Positions 1-9,488 of a stretch of 12,500 nucleotides of DNA are shown here, one piece after another. The position numbers and the translations under genes were made by a program. Within the stretch, counting starts at the first letter, position 1. Each line of letters begins with the position of its first letter. The stretch is from Eimeria necatrix. Taxonomy: Eukaryota; Apicomplexa; Conoidasida; Eucoccidiorida; Eimeriidae. A model generated the notes under the pieces. The model made no database searches. It had not been told where the DNA came from and saw only the letters and a program-made list of their open reading frames with translations. The stretch spans positions 1 through 12,500 of the forward strand of contig NW_013654005.1 in assembly GCF_000499385.1 (NCBI RefSeq), read 5' to 3'.

Positions 1-1
1 C

Positions 2-65
2 CGGGCGGCCGCGGCCGCGGGCGCGGGCGCCGCCGGCAGCAGCGGCAAGGCCGCCGCCGCCGCCC

Positions 66-116
<51 letters not shown>

Positions 117-501
117 GGAAGTCGGCGCTGCAGCGGGTGCTGCGGCAGGCCCGGCCAGCCATCACTCTGCTGCAAATTGCGCAAATGCTCGTGGGGATGT
201 TCTTAGCAGCAAACGGGGCTTTGAAGCTTTCAGATCCGGAGCAGATTTTGAATGCCCAGATAGCCCTGGCGATGTACACTTCTTACGCAGTGTTGTTTCT
301 GCGGCTGTACTGCAGCAGCTACTTGCCGCACCTCAGCAGCAACCGCGTGCTGCTGCTGCTGCTGCTGCACTTCCTCGCTGCTGCGGGCCTCTTCCAGCTC
401 GCCGCCAGCCCCGCCAAGCCGGCCCTCCTCGCCCACCTTGCTGCTGCTGCTGCGCTCTCGCTGCTCCTCGCTTCCCTCTGCTCCAGCAGCAAACGCGGCG
501 G

Positions 502-536
<35 letters not shown>

Positions 537-1024
537 GCTGGCTGCCGCTGCTGCTCGCCTTCAGCTTCCCTTGCGGCTTGGCGATGGCAGTCAAGAAGCA
601 GCAGGACGAGGCCGCGGCGTGCGACGCAGCAGCAGCAGCAACAGCAGCAGCAACTCCTGCTGCAGCACAGTCTCCCGAACGCCCCGCGTCTGCTGCAGCA
701 GGCGCGCCAACTGCGGCCGCGAGCAGCAGCAGCTCAGACGGCGCACTGTCGAGCAGCTGCTGCTCTGCTGCAGCAGCAGCAGCGGGAAAGCCAGCAGCAG
801 CAGCGCAGGGGCCGCAAGGCAAAGGTTTGATACGCCAGCTGACACACAAAAAAGCAACTATTAACCTCACGTGGCTGCAGCTTGCTGCTGCTGCTGCAGG
901 AGCTGCTGCTCCTGCGGTGTACGGACACCTCGTTTTCGGCCAATGGGGAGTGGGACTCTGTGTCTTTGGGGGCCTCAGATGGGCACTGGAGCTACACCTC
1001 AGCCAGCACGCACGCTTCATGTGA
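2..1024 (+). CDS. ELO-family fatty acid elongase, C-terminal part (5' end outside window)
   Basis: The frame is open from the left edge to a TGA at 1022-1024 (340 codons). Residues 54-110 (window numbering) match the last membrane part of ELO/GNS1/SUR4 elongases: ITLLQIAQ at 54-61, then MYTSYAVLFLRLYCSSYL from residue 91, like the family pattern of an I/L-T-x-L-Q-x-x-Q helix followed by M-Y-x-S-Y-x-x-L-F. These ER membrane enzymes carry out the condensation step, adding malonyl-CoA carbons to acyl-CoA. The histidine box lies upstream and is not seen. A 16-unit CAG run just before the domain reads as poly-Ser. After the domain come three hydrophobic stretches (about residues 117-135, 140-160 and 180-198), Ser/Ala tracts, and a final hydrophobic segment starting INLTWLQLA. 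ELO proteins usually end soon after the SY-L motif, so roughly 225 residues are extra; an unseen intron is possible. Family call fairly sure; the C-terminal extension is not. Confidence 0.72.
67..114 (+). repeat. (CAG)16 microsatellite inside the elongase frame
   Basis: Sixteen perfect CAG units, read in the AGC frame as poly-Ser just before the elongase's last conserved block. It is the longest perfect trinucleotide run in the window. Confidence 0.95.
505..534 (+). repeat. (CAG)10 microsatellite in elongase C-terminal extension
   Basis: Ten perfect CAG units read as poly-Ser between two hydrophobic segments of the predicted elongase, so it would fall in a membrane-flanking loop. Confidence 0.9.
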
Positions 1025-1976
1025 AGCAGCAGCAGTTTAGCAGTTCCAGCAGCAGCAGCAGCAGCGGCAGCAGCGACAGCAGCAGCGGCAGCTCCAGCAG
1101 CAGCAGCAGCAGCTTCAGCAGCAGCAGTTGCGTCAACGATAAATGTGTGCTTGCTTTTTTCGACCCGCAGTATCGACGTGAAACGCAGCATAAGCAATAG
1201 CAGCAGCAGCAGCGACAGCAGCAGCAGCAGCAGCAGTTTGCAGGCAGGGCCCACCAACCAGCTTCTCCGCGCAGCAGCAGCAGCAGCGGCACGAGGTGCT
1301 GCATCCGCTCTCTGTTAAGAACAGCAGCGGCAGCAGCAGCTGCTGCTGCCCAAAACAGCGCAGCGAGGTGGGGCGAATTTTGTTTGGTTGTGTCGTTGCA
1401 GCAGCAGCAGCAGCAATTGCTGTTCCAAAGACTTGCAGTAGCAGCAGCACGGTATGTGCTGCAGCAACACTGGCTACTGCAACAGCAGCTGCAGCAAGAG
1501 TTGCTGCAGCTGCTGCAGCACCAAAGCCGTCCGCGTTGTTTGTCTAGTGTCCTGGGCAACAGCAGGGGCAGCAGCTTTTGCTGCTGCTGAGCAGCCGCTG
1601 CTGCTGCCCGAGTAACCCGAGCAGCAGCAGCAGCAGCGGCAGGCGGTGCTGCTCTCGTTTTAGGTAGTGATGCAAAAGACCAGTCGGGAGGTCTGAACTC
1701 AATGATGAACCATTTGTAAAGTCCAGTGAAAAGCACGAGTAGTGCAGCAGCAGCAGCTGCTGACGGTCCCGTCGCTGCTGCTGCTGCTTTTGCTGCTGCT
1801 GCTGCTGCTGCTTAGTCACCATTGCTGAGACCCCTTCGGTGATTGCAGCTAAATCCCAGCCGTAGTGGAGGGTGCAGCGGCAGCAGCACTAGCAGCGGAA
1901 ATTATCCCTAGCTGCAGCTGCAGCAGCGCTAGCTGCTGCAGGACCAGGCCGCAACAGCTGCAGGATTAGCACTAAG

Positions 1977-2003
1977 CAGCAGCAGCAGCAGCAGCAGCAG
2001 CAG
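1977..2003 (+). repeat. (CAG)9 microsatellite
   Basis: Nine perfect CAG units in the spacer after the elongase. Confidence 0.9.
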
Positions 2004-2164
2004 TTCTGTGGGCGCCCGGAGTGCTCTGGCGCTTGTTGCTTTCGTCTTTGTTCCATTTTGGTTGTCGATTTGGATTTGGGCCGCGCGCTGCTGCTTTTTG
2101 TGCTGCTTCGTTAGCTTTTGGAAACTCGTGGCACCAGCTGCTGCTGCTGCTGCTGCTGCTGGGT

Positions 2165-2206
2165 TTGTTGCTGGTGCTGCTGGGCTTGTTGCTGGTGCTG
2201 CTGGGC
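2165..2206 (+). repeat. 21-bp tandem repeat, two copies
   Basis: A 21-bp unit (TTGTTGCTGGTGCTGCTGGG plus C) occurs twice head to tail, at 2165-2185 and 2186-2206. It looks like a derivative of CTG slippage. Confidence 0.85.
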
Positions 2207-2409
2207 TTGCTGCTGCTCCTTGGGGAGCAGCAGCAACGCCTGCAGCAGCAGAGCAGCAAAAGCCTGCAGCTAGCTGCTCTTTGAAAGGCTCGTGCTTGTG
2301 CTGCTGGCTCTGCGGTGTCTAGACAGCTCGGTCTGCGGCGGAGGGGGCTCGAGCGCCAGCAGCTAAAGCGCAGCACTTCAATTACTTCTTCATTTACAAA
2401 TACGAAAAC

Positions 2410-2448
2410 AAATATTTCAGCAAATTAAATAAATATTTCAGCAAATTA
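2410..2448 (+). repeat. 18-bp A/T-rich direct repeat pair
   Basis: AAATATTTCAGCAAATTA occurs exactly at 2410-2427 and again at 2431-2448, a 21-bp period, inside an A/T-rich island. No function can be read from it. Confidence 0.9.
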
Positions 2449-3010
2449 TATGTTTTAGCTTCTCTAAACTGCTGCTCCTCAGCATCCCATCAATACCTGC
2501 ACTTTTGTCCGGTGAAGGCGCTGCCCAGCTGCTGCTACTGCTGCTGCTGCTATTGCTGCGGCTGCTGCTGCTGCTGCTGCTGCTGCTCTTTCTGGGGGAC
2601 ATGCTTCTCTGCGGCAGCTCTGAGGCAGCAAACTACGACAGCCACAAAGGGAGTGCTGCTGGAGTAGCAGCAAGAAATAAAATGTTTAATTAGGGGATAT
2701 CTCTGGGGCAACGCGAATGAGGAAAACAGAAGAAGCCAAAGGAGAAGAGCTGCTGCACGGATAGAGAGACGCAGGCAGCAGCAAGCAGCAGCAGCAGCAG
2801 CAGCAGCAACAGCGCGGGGCTCAAGGCAGCAGCAGCAAACGCAGCAAAGCCTGACTGGCGCAGCTTTAGAAACTAAGAAGCACAGAAGCACCGGAAATAT
2901 AATTCACCAAAATGTCAAAAGCAAAGAGACAAAAGTAGCAGCAAGTCAATGCAGCAGGAGAGAGGCAAAGCTGCTGCCCCCTGTCTCGCTGCGCGCCTTG
3001 CTGCCACTGC

Positions 3011-3020
<10 letters not shown>

Positions 3021-3053
<33 letters not shown>
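3021..3053 (+). repeat. (CTG)11 microsatellite
   Basis: Eleven perfect CTG units about 90 bp before the first telomere-like array. Confidence 0.9.
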
Positions 3054-3054
<1 letters not shown>

Positions 3055-3330
3055 AGCTTCTCGGCCTGCCTCTGTATCTACCTTCGCCTTCCTCTGTGTG
3101 CGCGGAGCTTTCGGTCGTGTTGCGACACCTTCCGACGCTCCTAACCCTAAACCCTAAACCCTAAACCCTAAACCCTAGTCCGGCAAGGGAGAGGTAGAGG
3201 TCCAGCAGCTGCAGCTCATCGGCCTTCAGGTTCGCGTTGTGGCCTACAGCTGCGGGCAGCAGACTGCCGCACAGCAGGCTGCACCACAAACCCTAAACCC
3301 TAAACCCTAAACCCTAATCCCTCAGCACCC

Positions 3331-3514
3331 AAAGGTAGATTCTGAGCCGTTGATGACAAACTACGCAGCAGGATGCACCACAAACCCTAAACCCTAAACC
3401 GGCAGACTGCCGCACAGGAGGTTCCGCCATTAACGCTGACCACTAAACCCCAAGCCCTAAACCCTAAACCCTTAGCCCTTAAAGCTAGATCCTGAACCCT
3501 TGATGACAAACCAC
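3331..3514 (+). repeat. Degenerate spacer repeat with 150-bp offset
   Basis: The spacer beginning AAAGGTAGATTCTGAGCCGT at 3331 recurs as AAAGCTAGATCCTGAACCCT at 3481, and both continue into TGATGACAAA. I count five mismatches over the first 34-35 bases. Each copy follows a CCCTAAA array, so array plus spacer was duplicated as a unit. Confidence 0.8.
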
Positions 3515-3519
3515 GACGG

Positions 3520-3563
3520 TAGGGTTTAGGGTTTGGGGTTTAGGGTTTAGGATTTAGGGTTTG
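3520..3563 (-). repeat. Inverted TTTAGGG segment inside the cluster
   Basis: Here the plus strand carries the G-rich strand (TAGGGTTTAGGGTTTGGGGT, then TTAGGG variants). The arrays to its left (3444-3478) and right (3657-3690) carry CCCTAAA. The G-runs could form a quadruplex, and the two polarities could pair as a hairpin. Confidence 0.92.
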
Positions 3564-3883
3564 AAGCGTACTCTTCAGAAGGTGTGCTGCTGATGCTTGA
3601 TAACTCGGGTAGTTTAGAGCTTGGGGCTTCGACGCAAAAGTACATGCTGAAGGCACACAAAACCCTAAACCCTAAACCCTAAACCCTAAGCCGTATACTC
3701 TAGACCCTAAACCTCATACCCCAAACCCTAAACATTAAACCCCAACGCTTACATTCCTACTCTCAACGACAAACCAAAACCTAAACCCTAGGCCCTAAAC
3801 CATTAACCCTCAACCCTGAACCCTAAGGCTTACGTCCCAATCCCGACAACAACCCTAAACCCTAAACCCTAAACCCTAAACCC

Positions 3884-4036
3884 TTACCCGGCAAGAACTT
3901 GGGCGAAACCCTTCAGGCAGTTGAGGTGCTGCACCAATTCGGCCAACACAAATTTGTGACAAAGATTTAAACCCTCGCATGCAGCGCCAAGCCCCAAAGG
4001 AAGCCCCACGTACTCCGCAGTAGCTGCTGACGAGAC
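3884..4036 (-). other. Hydrolase exon 8: catalytic histidine block and stop
   Basis: The acceptor GTGCTTCTCAG ends at 4037, and fifty codons run to TAA at 3884-3886. The sequence holds GLPLGLGAACEGLNLCHK and then a helix with QHLNCLKGFAQVLAG. In related hydrolases the catalytic His is followed by a C-terminal helix with a Q-Y-L-x-x-L-K-x-F pattern, which this mirrors. The stop lies within the telomere-like repeats. Confidence 0.7.
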
Positions 4037-4055
4037 CTGAGAAGCACCGAAACAC

Positions 4056-4104
<49 letters not shown>

Positions 4105-4447
4105 TGCTGCTGTTGCTGGTGGTGGTGGTGGTGGTAGTAGAGCTCCTGCTGAAGGTTTGGGGGCTGCTGCTGACGGCTGCACGTACCTGCTGCTTCTGCA
4201 TAATCGCCTCAGCCTTTGCTGCTGCTGCTGCTGCTGCTGCAGCAACGCGGTGCTGCAGCAGCAGCGACAACAGACACCCCAAAAGCCTGCACGCCAATAC
4301 CACCCAGAGCGGGCAGCAGTATTCCTGCTGCTGCTGCTGCAGCTGCTGCAGCGGCTGTTGCTTTTGCTTTTCGTGCTGCGGCTTCTGCTGCTGCAGCTGC
4401 CGTCCTCACGTACCTCATCCAGCAGCGAACGTACACTCCCAGAGAGA

Positions 4448-4481
<34 letters not shown>

Positions 4482-5408
4482 AAGCATCTCTGGCGTGACG
4501 GAACCAAATTCAGCACAAAACACTTCTAAGAGATTTGCTTCGTTCCTTGAGGCGCGCTGGCGCCTCCTGCTGCTGCTGCTGCTGCTTTGGTGGGACTTCG
4601 GCATAGCGCCTTGCAGCAGCAGCAGCTTCTGCTGCTCGGCGATGAGCTGCAGCAGCTGCTGCGCTGCTGCTGCTGCTGCAGGGGCGCCAGATGTGGGAGG
4701 CAACTGCTGCGCCGCTTCCGCAGTTTTCACAGCCGCAGCAAACAGTTGCGAGACCCGCTGCTGCTGTTGCTGCTGCTGCTGCGGCCGAATTTGCTGCTGC
4801 AGCAGCTTGGCCTTAAATAGAGACAGCAGCAGCAAATCTCTAAGTATATCTCCTCGCAAGAAGGGGAGCAGCTGTAGCCATACGGAGGGCTTCAGCAGTT
4901 GCTGCTGCGGCTGTTGCTCCGCTTCCAGCGGTTCCTGCGGCAGCTGTTGCTGCTGCTGCAGCAGCTGCTGCACCATTTCTGCTGCTGCTGCTGCTGTTAT
5001 AGAGGCCGCAGCTCCGAGCAAGTGAGTTGTTGGAACGCAACCCCACAGGTAAAGGCTGCAGAAGAAGTCCTTAAGGTGTGCTGCAGCTGCTGCTGCTCCT
5101 CCTGAGGCCGGAACCGCTGCTGCTGCTGCTGCTGCTGCTGCTGCCCGCTGCAGCGAAGACCCCAGCAAACAGCCTGCGGCATTCAGCAGCCCCCCCAGTG
5201 TCCCTGCCACATCCGCAAGATCATTCTGTAGAGGTGATAGCCAGAACAGCAGCACTTGCTGCACTTCCGCTGCTGTTGCTGCTGCTGCGTTGCTGCTGCT
5301 GCTGCGGAGGCAGCGCTGGCTTATTGAGCCCGCGGCAGCAAGCAGCTGCCGCGGCAAAGACGGAGCAAAACCGCCAGCGGGTGCGCGGCCAGCAGCAACT
5401 TCAAATCC

Positions 5409-5441
<33 letters not shown>

Positions 5442-5785
5442 ACTACTACTACTTAAAACAAGCTCTACTTGGGAATCCTCCGCAAGAGAAAGCACTTCCC
5501 TTTCCTCTGGAGGCGGCGATGCTTTAATGAGACGATAAGCCCCTTTTAAAGTTTTGCTGAAGACGCCGCAGAGCTGCTGCTGCAGCTGCTGCAGCCGCTG
5601 CTGCAGCTGCCGCTGCTGCAGCTGCCGCTGCTGCTCCTGGCAGGGGTCGAGGGGGGAGTCATCAGCTTCTGCTGCTGCTTCTGCTGCCGCTGCTGCTGCA
5701 CCTGCTTGGAACGCCTAAAAGCGCAGACACAGCCACAAGCACTCGCCCATGGCAGCCACAGCAGCAGGCACAAGCAGCAGCAGCA

Positions 5786-5816
<31 letters not shown>

Positions 5817-7260
5817 CCGCATGCAGCATGGAATAGTGGTGCGGAGCTTCAAGGCCTGAAGCGCTGTCCTCAGCAGCAGCAGCAAGAAGAAGAGATTGGC
5901 CCAGGAAGCTCCAAGCAGCAGAGACGCAGCCGAAGTAGTGCTGCAGTGTACAGACACATTCCCGAAAAAAATAAAGTCTCAGCAGCAAGAAAATAAAAAT
6001 AAATGGAAGTTATTTAATTAAAAAAAGAATAAACAAATAACAAAATGCATGTTAAGGACACCTACTGTTTCCTCTGCTTCAGCAGAAGACACCCTGCTGC
6101 TGCTTCCTGCTGCTGCGCCTGGCTGCAGCTCCAGCTGCTGCTGCTGCTGCTGCTGCTGCAGCTGCAGGGGAGCTTCCCTTTGACTCTGCGCGCAACACAA
6201 CTGACACAAAAGAAGGAATAAGAAGAATAACAAATGAAGAAGCAAAGAAAAGAGGAATAAAAAATGAAGAAGCAAAGAAAAGAGGAATAACAAATGAAGA
6301 AGCAAAGAATCGAAAGTGCAGCAAAAAGCAAAAAGTGGAAAAGACAAAAAAGAAAAGAAAGCGGAGGCGGGGCTTTGCGTACGGCAGCTTTGGCAGCTGC
6401 ATGCAGCGGCTGCGCAGCAGCAGCAGCAGCGGCAACCCCGTAGGCGCTCCCGCTGCTGCTGCTGCTGCTGCTGCGCTGCAGCAGCAGCAGCTCGTGCAGG
6501 GACTGCAGCACGCGAGGCAGCAGCTGCCTCGCCACTGCAGTCTTGAGAGAAGCAGCATCACTAATTATTTCGTCTTGAGGTGTATAGATCAGCACTTTGG
6601 CAAATCTCACAGCCCTGAAGGCTGAGGCTGAGCAGGCTCCTGCTGCGCACTCTGCTGCTGCTGCTGCTGCTGCTGCTGCGGAGGCTGCTGCCGCTGCTGC
6701 TGGGGCTTCTGGTGCTCCCGCTGCTGCTGCAGCCGCGGAGAAGCTAGAAGGAACGAGAATGCTGCTGCTGCTGCTGCTGCTGCTGCTCTCACCTGCCTCC
6801 AGCATCAGCAGCTCCCCCGATCGTGTGCAGCACGTGTGCTGCTCTGGGGGGTCGCCTGCTTCGCTGCAGCTGGTGGTGCTGCTGCAGCTGCAGGTGCTGC
6901 TGCAGCTGCTGCTGCAGCAGCTGCTGCTGCACCAAGTTGGTGCTGCTAGTGCAGTGACAGCAGCCGTCGCTCGGACTGCTGCTGCTGCCCACCAGCCGAA
7001 CAGAGAAGCTGCTGCTGCTTCTAGAGATGCAAAGCTTCTGTCAATGCACAGCAGGCTCACAGGTGCAAGCTTGCTGCTGCTATTGCTGCTGCTGCTGCTG
7101 CTGCTGCTGCTTTCGCTGCTGCTGCGGATAACGCTACAAGCTGCGGTGCTGGCGGTGCTGTTGCTGCTGATCTCTCGCGAAAACAAAGAGCTGTAGCAGC
7201 AGCTAGGAGTGGCGGCTGCGGCGGCCACCGCAAATTGCTGCTGCTGGGGCTGCAGCAGAA

Positions 7261-7298
<38 letters not shown>

Positions 7299-7797
7299 TG
7301 CTGCCCGTGCAGCGTTTGTGACAGACACGCAGTGTAGGCCGCTGGAAGCCCCCCAATAGATCGGCCGTGAAGAGCCGCTCTTCGAGCGCCTGCAAAACAG
7401 GAAGCCCGACAGCAGCGTATTTGATTAGCTGCTGCTGCAGCAGCAGCAGCTGCTGCTGCAGGTGCTGTGAGCAGCCACCAGCAGCGTAGACACAGAGACA
7501 CGAGATGATTGCAAAGAGACAGCAAGGGTCAGACTAGAAAGGCAAATAAAAATATAGACTAATGGAGAGGCGGCTGAGATGCAAAAGAGAAAAGGAGCCA
7601 AAGAACTGAAGTTCACGTGTACGTACACCTGCAGCAGCAGGAGCAGCGCACTAATATAGAGAAACAGCAGCAAAGTGGAAACGGAGCAGTGAGCAGAAGG
7701 AGAAGAAAAGAAACAAAATAAAGGCAAAAGAAGCAAAAAAGATGAAGACGCCGCGGACAAATGGAAGCGAAAATGAAGAAAAGGAAAAGCGGCAAAA

Positions 7798-7837
<40 letters not shown>

Positions 7838-8777
7838 CAAATAGGTCCCAAGGCTCTGCCCGCGCACCCGCAAGAGAGCCGAGGAACTTGTAAAGAGAAA
7901 AGCCATCAGCCAGAACATTAAAGAGAGAAATGCTGCCGCCCGAAGACGAGCAGCCGCGGTAGTTGAAGCACAAAACGCTGAGACCCCTGCGAATAATTAG
8001 GACAAATGAACAGAAAAGTGGAAATATTTTCAAAATTAATTAATATTTCCTTTTTTTCCCTTTTATTAAACGCAAATTCGCAAAAATGTGCAGCGAAAAT
8101 GAGACTCCGGGAAGAAACGAAGATGTGCACTGGCAACAAGCTGTACATACACCTGCGCCAAACTCCCTGCGCTCTGCATGCAAACGGATTCAAAGCAATT
8201 CAAATATTCAAAAGTGTTAAAGTTTATTAATATTAATATTAATGCTAATATTTATATTTATTTTTATGTTTCATTTCAAGCATGGAGTGCTTTAAATAGA
8301 AACGCATGCACGCCAGCTGCAAATGCCAGCAGCAGCGCCACACAAATTGAAGACAAAGAAGTTAAAACGAATAAACGATTTAAACAAAAAAGAATCAAAA
8401 GAAGCAAATAAATTAAAGAGAAAAGATGAATTATTCAAACAGAGAAATAATCAAAAGAAAATAAGTTCAAGAGAAAAGATTAATTGAGCAAAACAGATAT
8501 CTCATAGGAAGAATAAATTCAGTAATTAAGCGCGCAGCGAGAAAAGGACACAAGAAAATAACTTCTGGGCCAAGGAGTGCTGCTAGTTGCTGCAGCAGCT
8601 GCAGCTGCTGCAGCTGCTGCAGATTGCTGCTGCTGCTGCAGATGGCTGCTGCTGCTGCACCTGTTCAAGTAACACTCTACTTCAGGGTCTCTGCCAGCAA
8701 CCATCATTTCAAGAGCCCCCGCGTTAGGGTTGAACATCAGCACCACATCTCCTCCTATAGAGATCCCGCCTGCTGCC

Positions 8778-8811
<34 letters not shown>

Positions 8812-8944
8812 CTCCCGCTGCTGCTGGCGTGCTGCCTCCAGCCAGCTGGCCTGGGCCGCGGCAGCCGCACACGAAACGCAGAGAGGGCGAAGGCGCCCCC
8901 TGGGTGTTTTCTGCAGCAAGTAGAGTCTCATGCGTGCACTTTTG

Positions 8945-8985
<41 letters not shown>

Positions 8986-9151
8986 GCTGCTGCAGCAGCA
9001 GCTCACGCTCCTGTTGCTGAGAGGCGAAACAGCGCGTGTAAAGGCGGGACACGGACTGCACGGCTTTCTGCTTCGCCGCTTCTGCTGCAGCTGCTGCTGC
9101 AGTAAAACTGAAGTTCATGAGGGCAGCAGCAGCAAGTCGAGGCTGTGCTCG

Positions 9152-9200
<49 letters not shown>

Positions 9201-9451
9201 GCACTGTTGTCGACGACCTGAAGCCGGCGCGCGAAGCCTCCCATTCTGCTTTCAGGCCTCAAAGGTGCTTCAGCAGCAGCAGCAGCAGCAGCAGCAGCAA
9301 GATACTGCTTCGCTAAACACAGCAGCAGGGAAAAAGCTGCTGCTTGCAGCTGAGATGCTTCAGCAGCAAGGCGGCACAAGAATCCCTCGGCCAGCGCAGC
9401 GCGCACTGCAGCACAGCGGCTGCCATTTGCTGCCAGCAGCAGCTCTGCCTC

Positions 9452-9488
<37 letters not shown>

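Larger units (their letters stand above)
1025..3140. other. Repeat-rich spacer without a supportable gene
   Basis: This stretch is dense in short CAG/CTG/GCA runs, broken by two A/T-rich islands (about 2380-2470 and 2670-2710) and a purine-rich stretch (about 2700-2940). Open frames exist on both strands only because CAG repeats contain no stop codons. They are mutually overlapping, full of Leu and Cys runs, and share no recognisable domain. A plus-strand frame at 2008-2322 begins with a hydrophobic stretch and then Ala runs, but it has no ATG. I treat the region as the 3' side of the elongase gene plus intergenic sequence. Confidence 0.6.
3141..3888 (+). repeat. Interstitial telomere-like AAACCCT cluster
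   Basis: Short arrays of the heptamer CCCTAAA lie at about 3141-3177, 3288-3321, 3382-3400, 3444-3478, 3657-3690 and 3849-3883, with degenerate copies (CCCCAAAC, CCTCATACC, CCATTAACC) filling about 3690-3840. The heptamer is the telomere repeat of coccidian apicomplexans, and interstitial copies are established in Eimeria genomes. The spacers are themselves repeated: GCACCACAAACCCTAAACCC occurs at 3281-3300 and 3375-3394, and GCAGACTGCCGCACAG at 3259-3274 and 3402-3417. Because unique genes flank it on both sides, this is an internal block and not a chromosome end, unless the assembly has been joined here. Confidence 0.93.
4414..5714 (-). other. Hydrolase exon 6: large insertion between catalytic Asp and His
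   Basis: The acceptor TGCGCTTTTAG ends at 5715, and the frame is open for 433 codons to the donor ATGAG|GTACGT at 4414/4413 (phase 2). Non-repetitive pieces read as protein: ADDSPLDPCQEQQ, CGVFSKTLKGAYRLIKA, EREVLSLAEDSQVELVL, LQNDLADVAGTLGGLLNAAG, KPSVWLQLLPFLRGDILRDL, RNEANLLEVFCAEFGSVTPE and ISLGVYVRCWM. Gln, Ser and Ala tracts separate them. I recognise no separate domain; predicted helices and Gln runs suggest coiled-coil or disordered insertion. Confidence 0.72.

Noticed and set aside
1017..1736. Minus-strand frame of 239 codons after the elongase
   Set aside because: It consists of Ala, Cys and Leu runs from CAG slippage with no domain, and overlapping frames of similar quality exist on both strands.
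2008..2322. Plus-strand hydrophobic frame with Ala runs
   Set aside because: It starts only at GTG, has no homology I recognise, and its Ala/Gly part is two copies of a 21-bp repeat.
3141..3888. A true chromosome end
   Set aside because: Genes lie on both sides, polarity is mixed and the arrays are short and degenerate, so it is interstitial unless the assembly is wrong.
6062..7525. A separate 487-codon gene on the minus strand
   Set aside because: Its first 45 codons lie before a strong acceptor (CCTGTTTTGCAG ending at 7390), and its last hundred cross the minisatellite intron. The middle is exon 3 of the hydrolase.
7613..8033. Small minus-strand frames rich in Phe, Leu and Cys
   Set aside because: They are produced by the pyrimidine-rich intron 2 and its CTG run. 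Only the first 119 nt below 7986 are coding.
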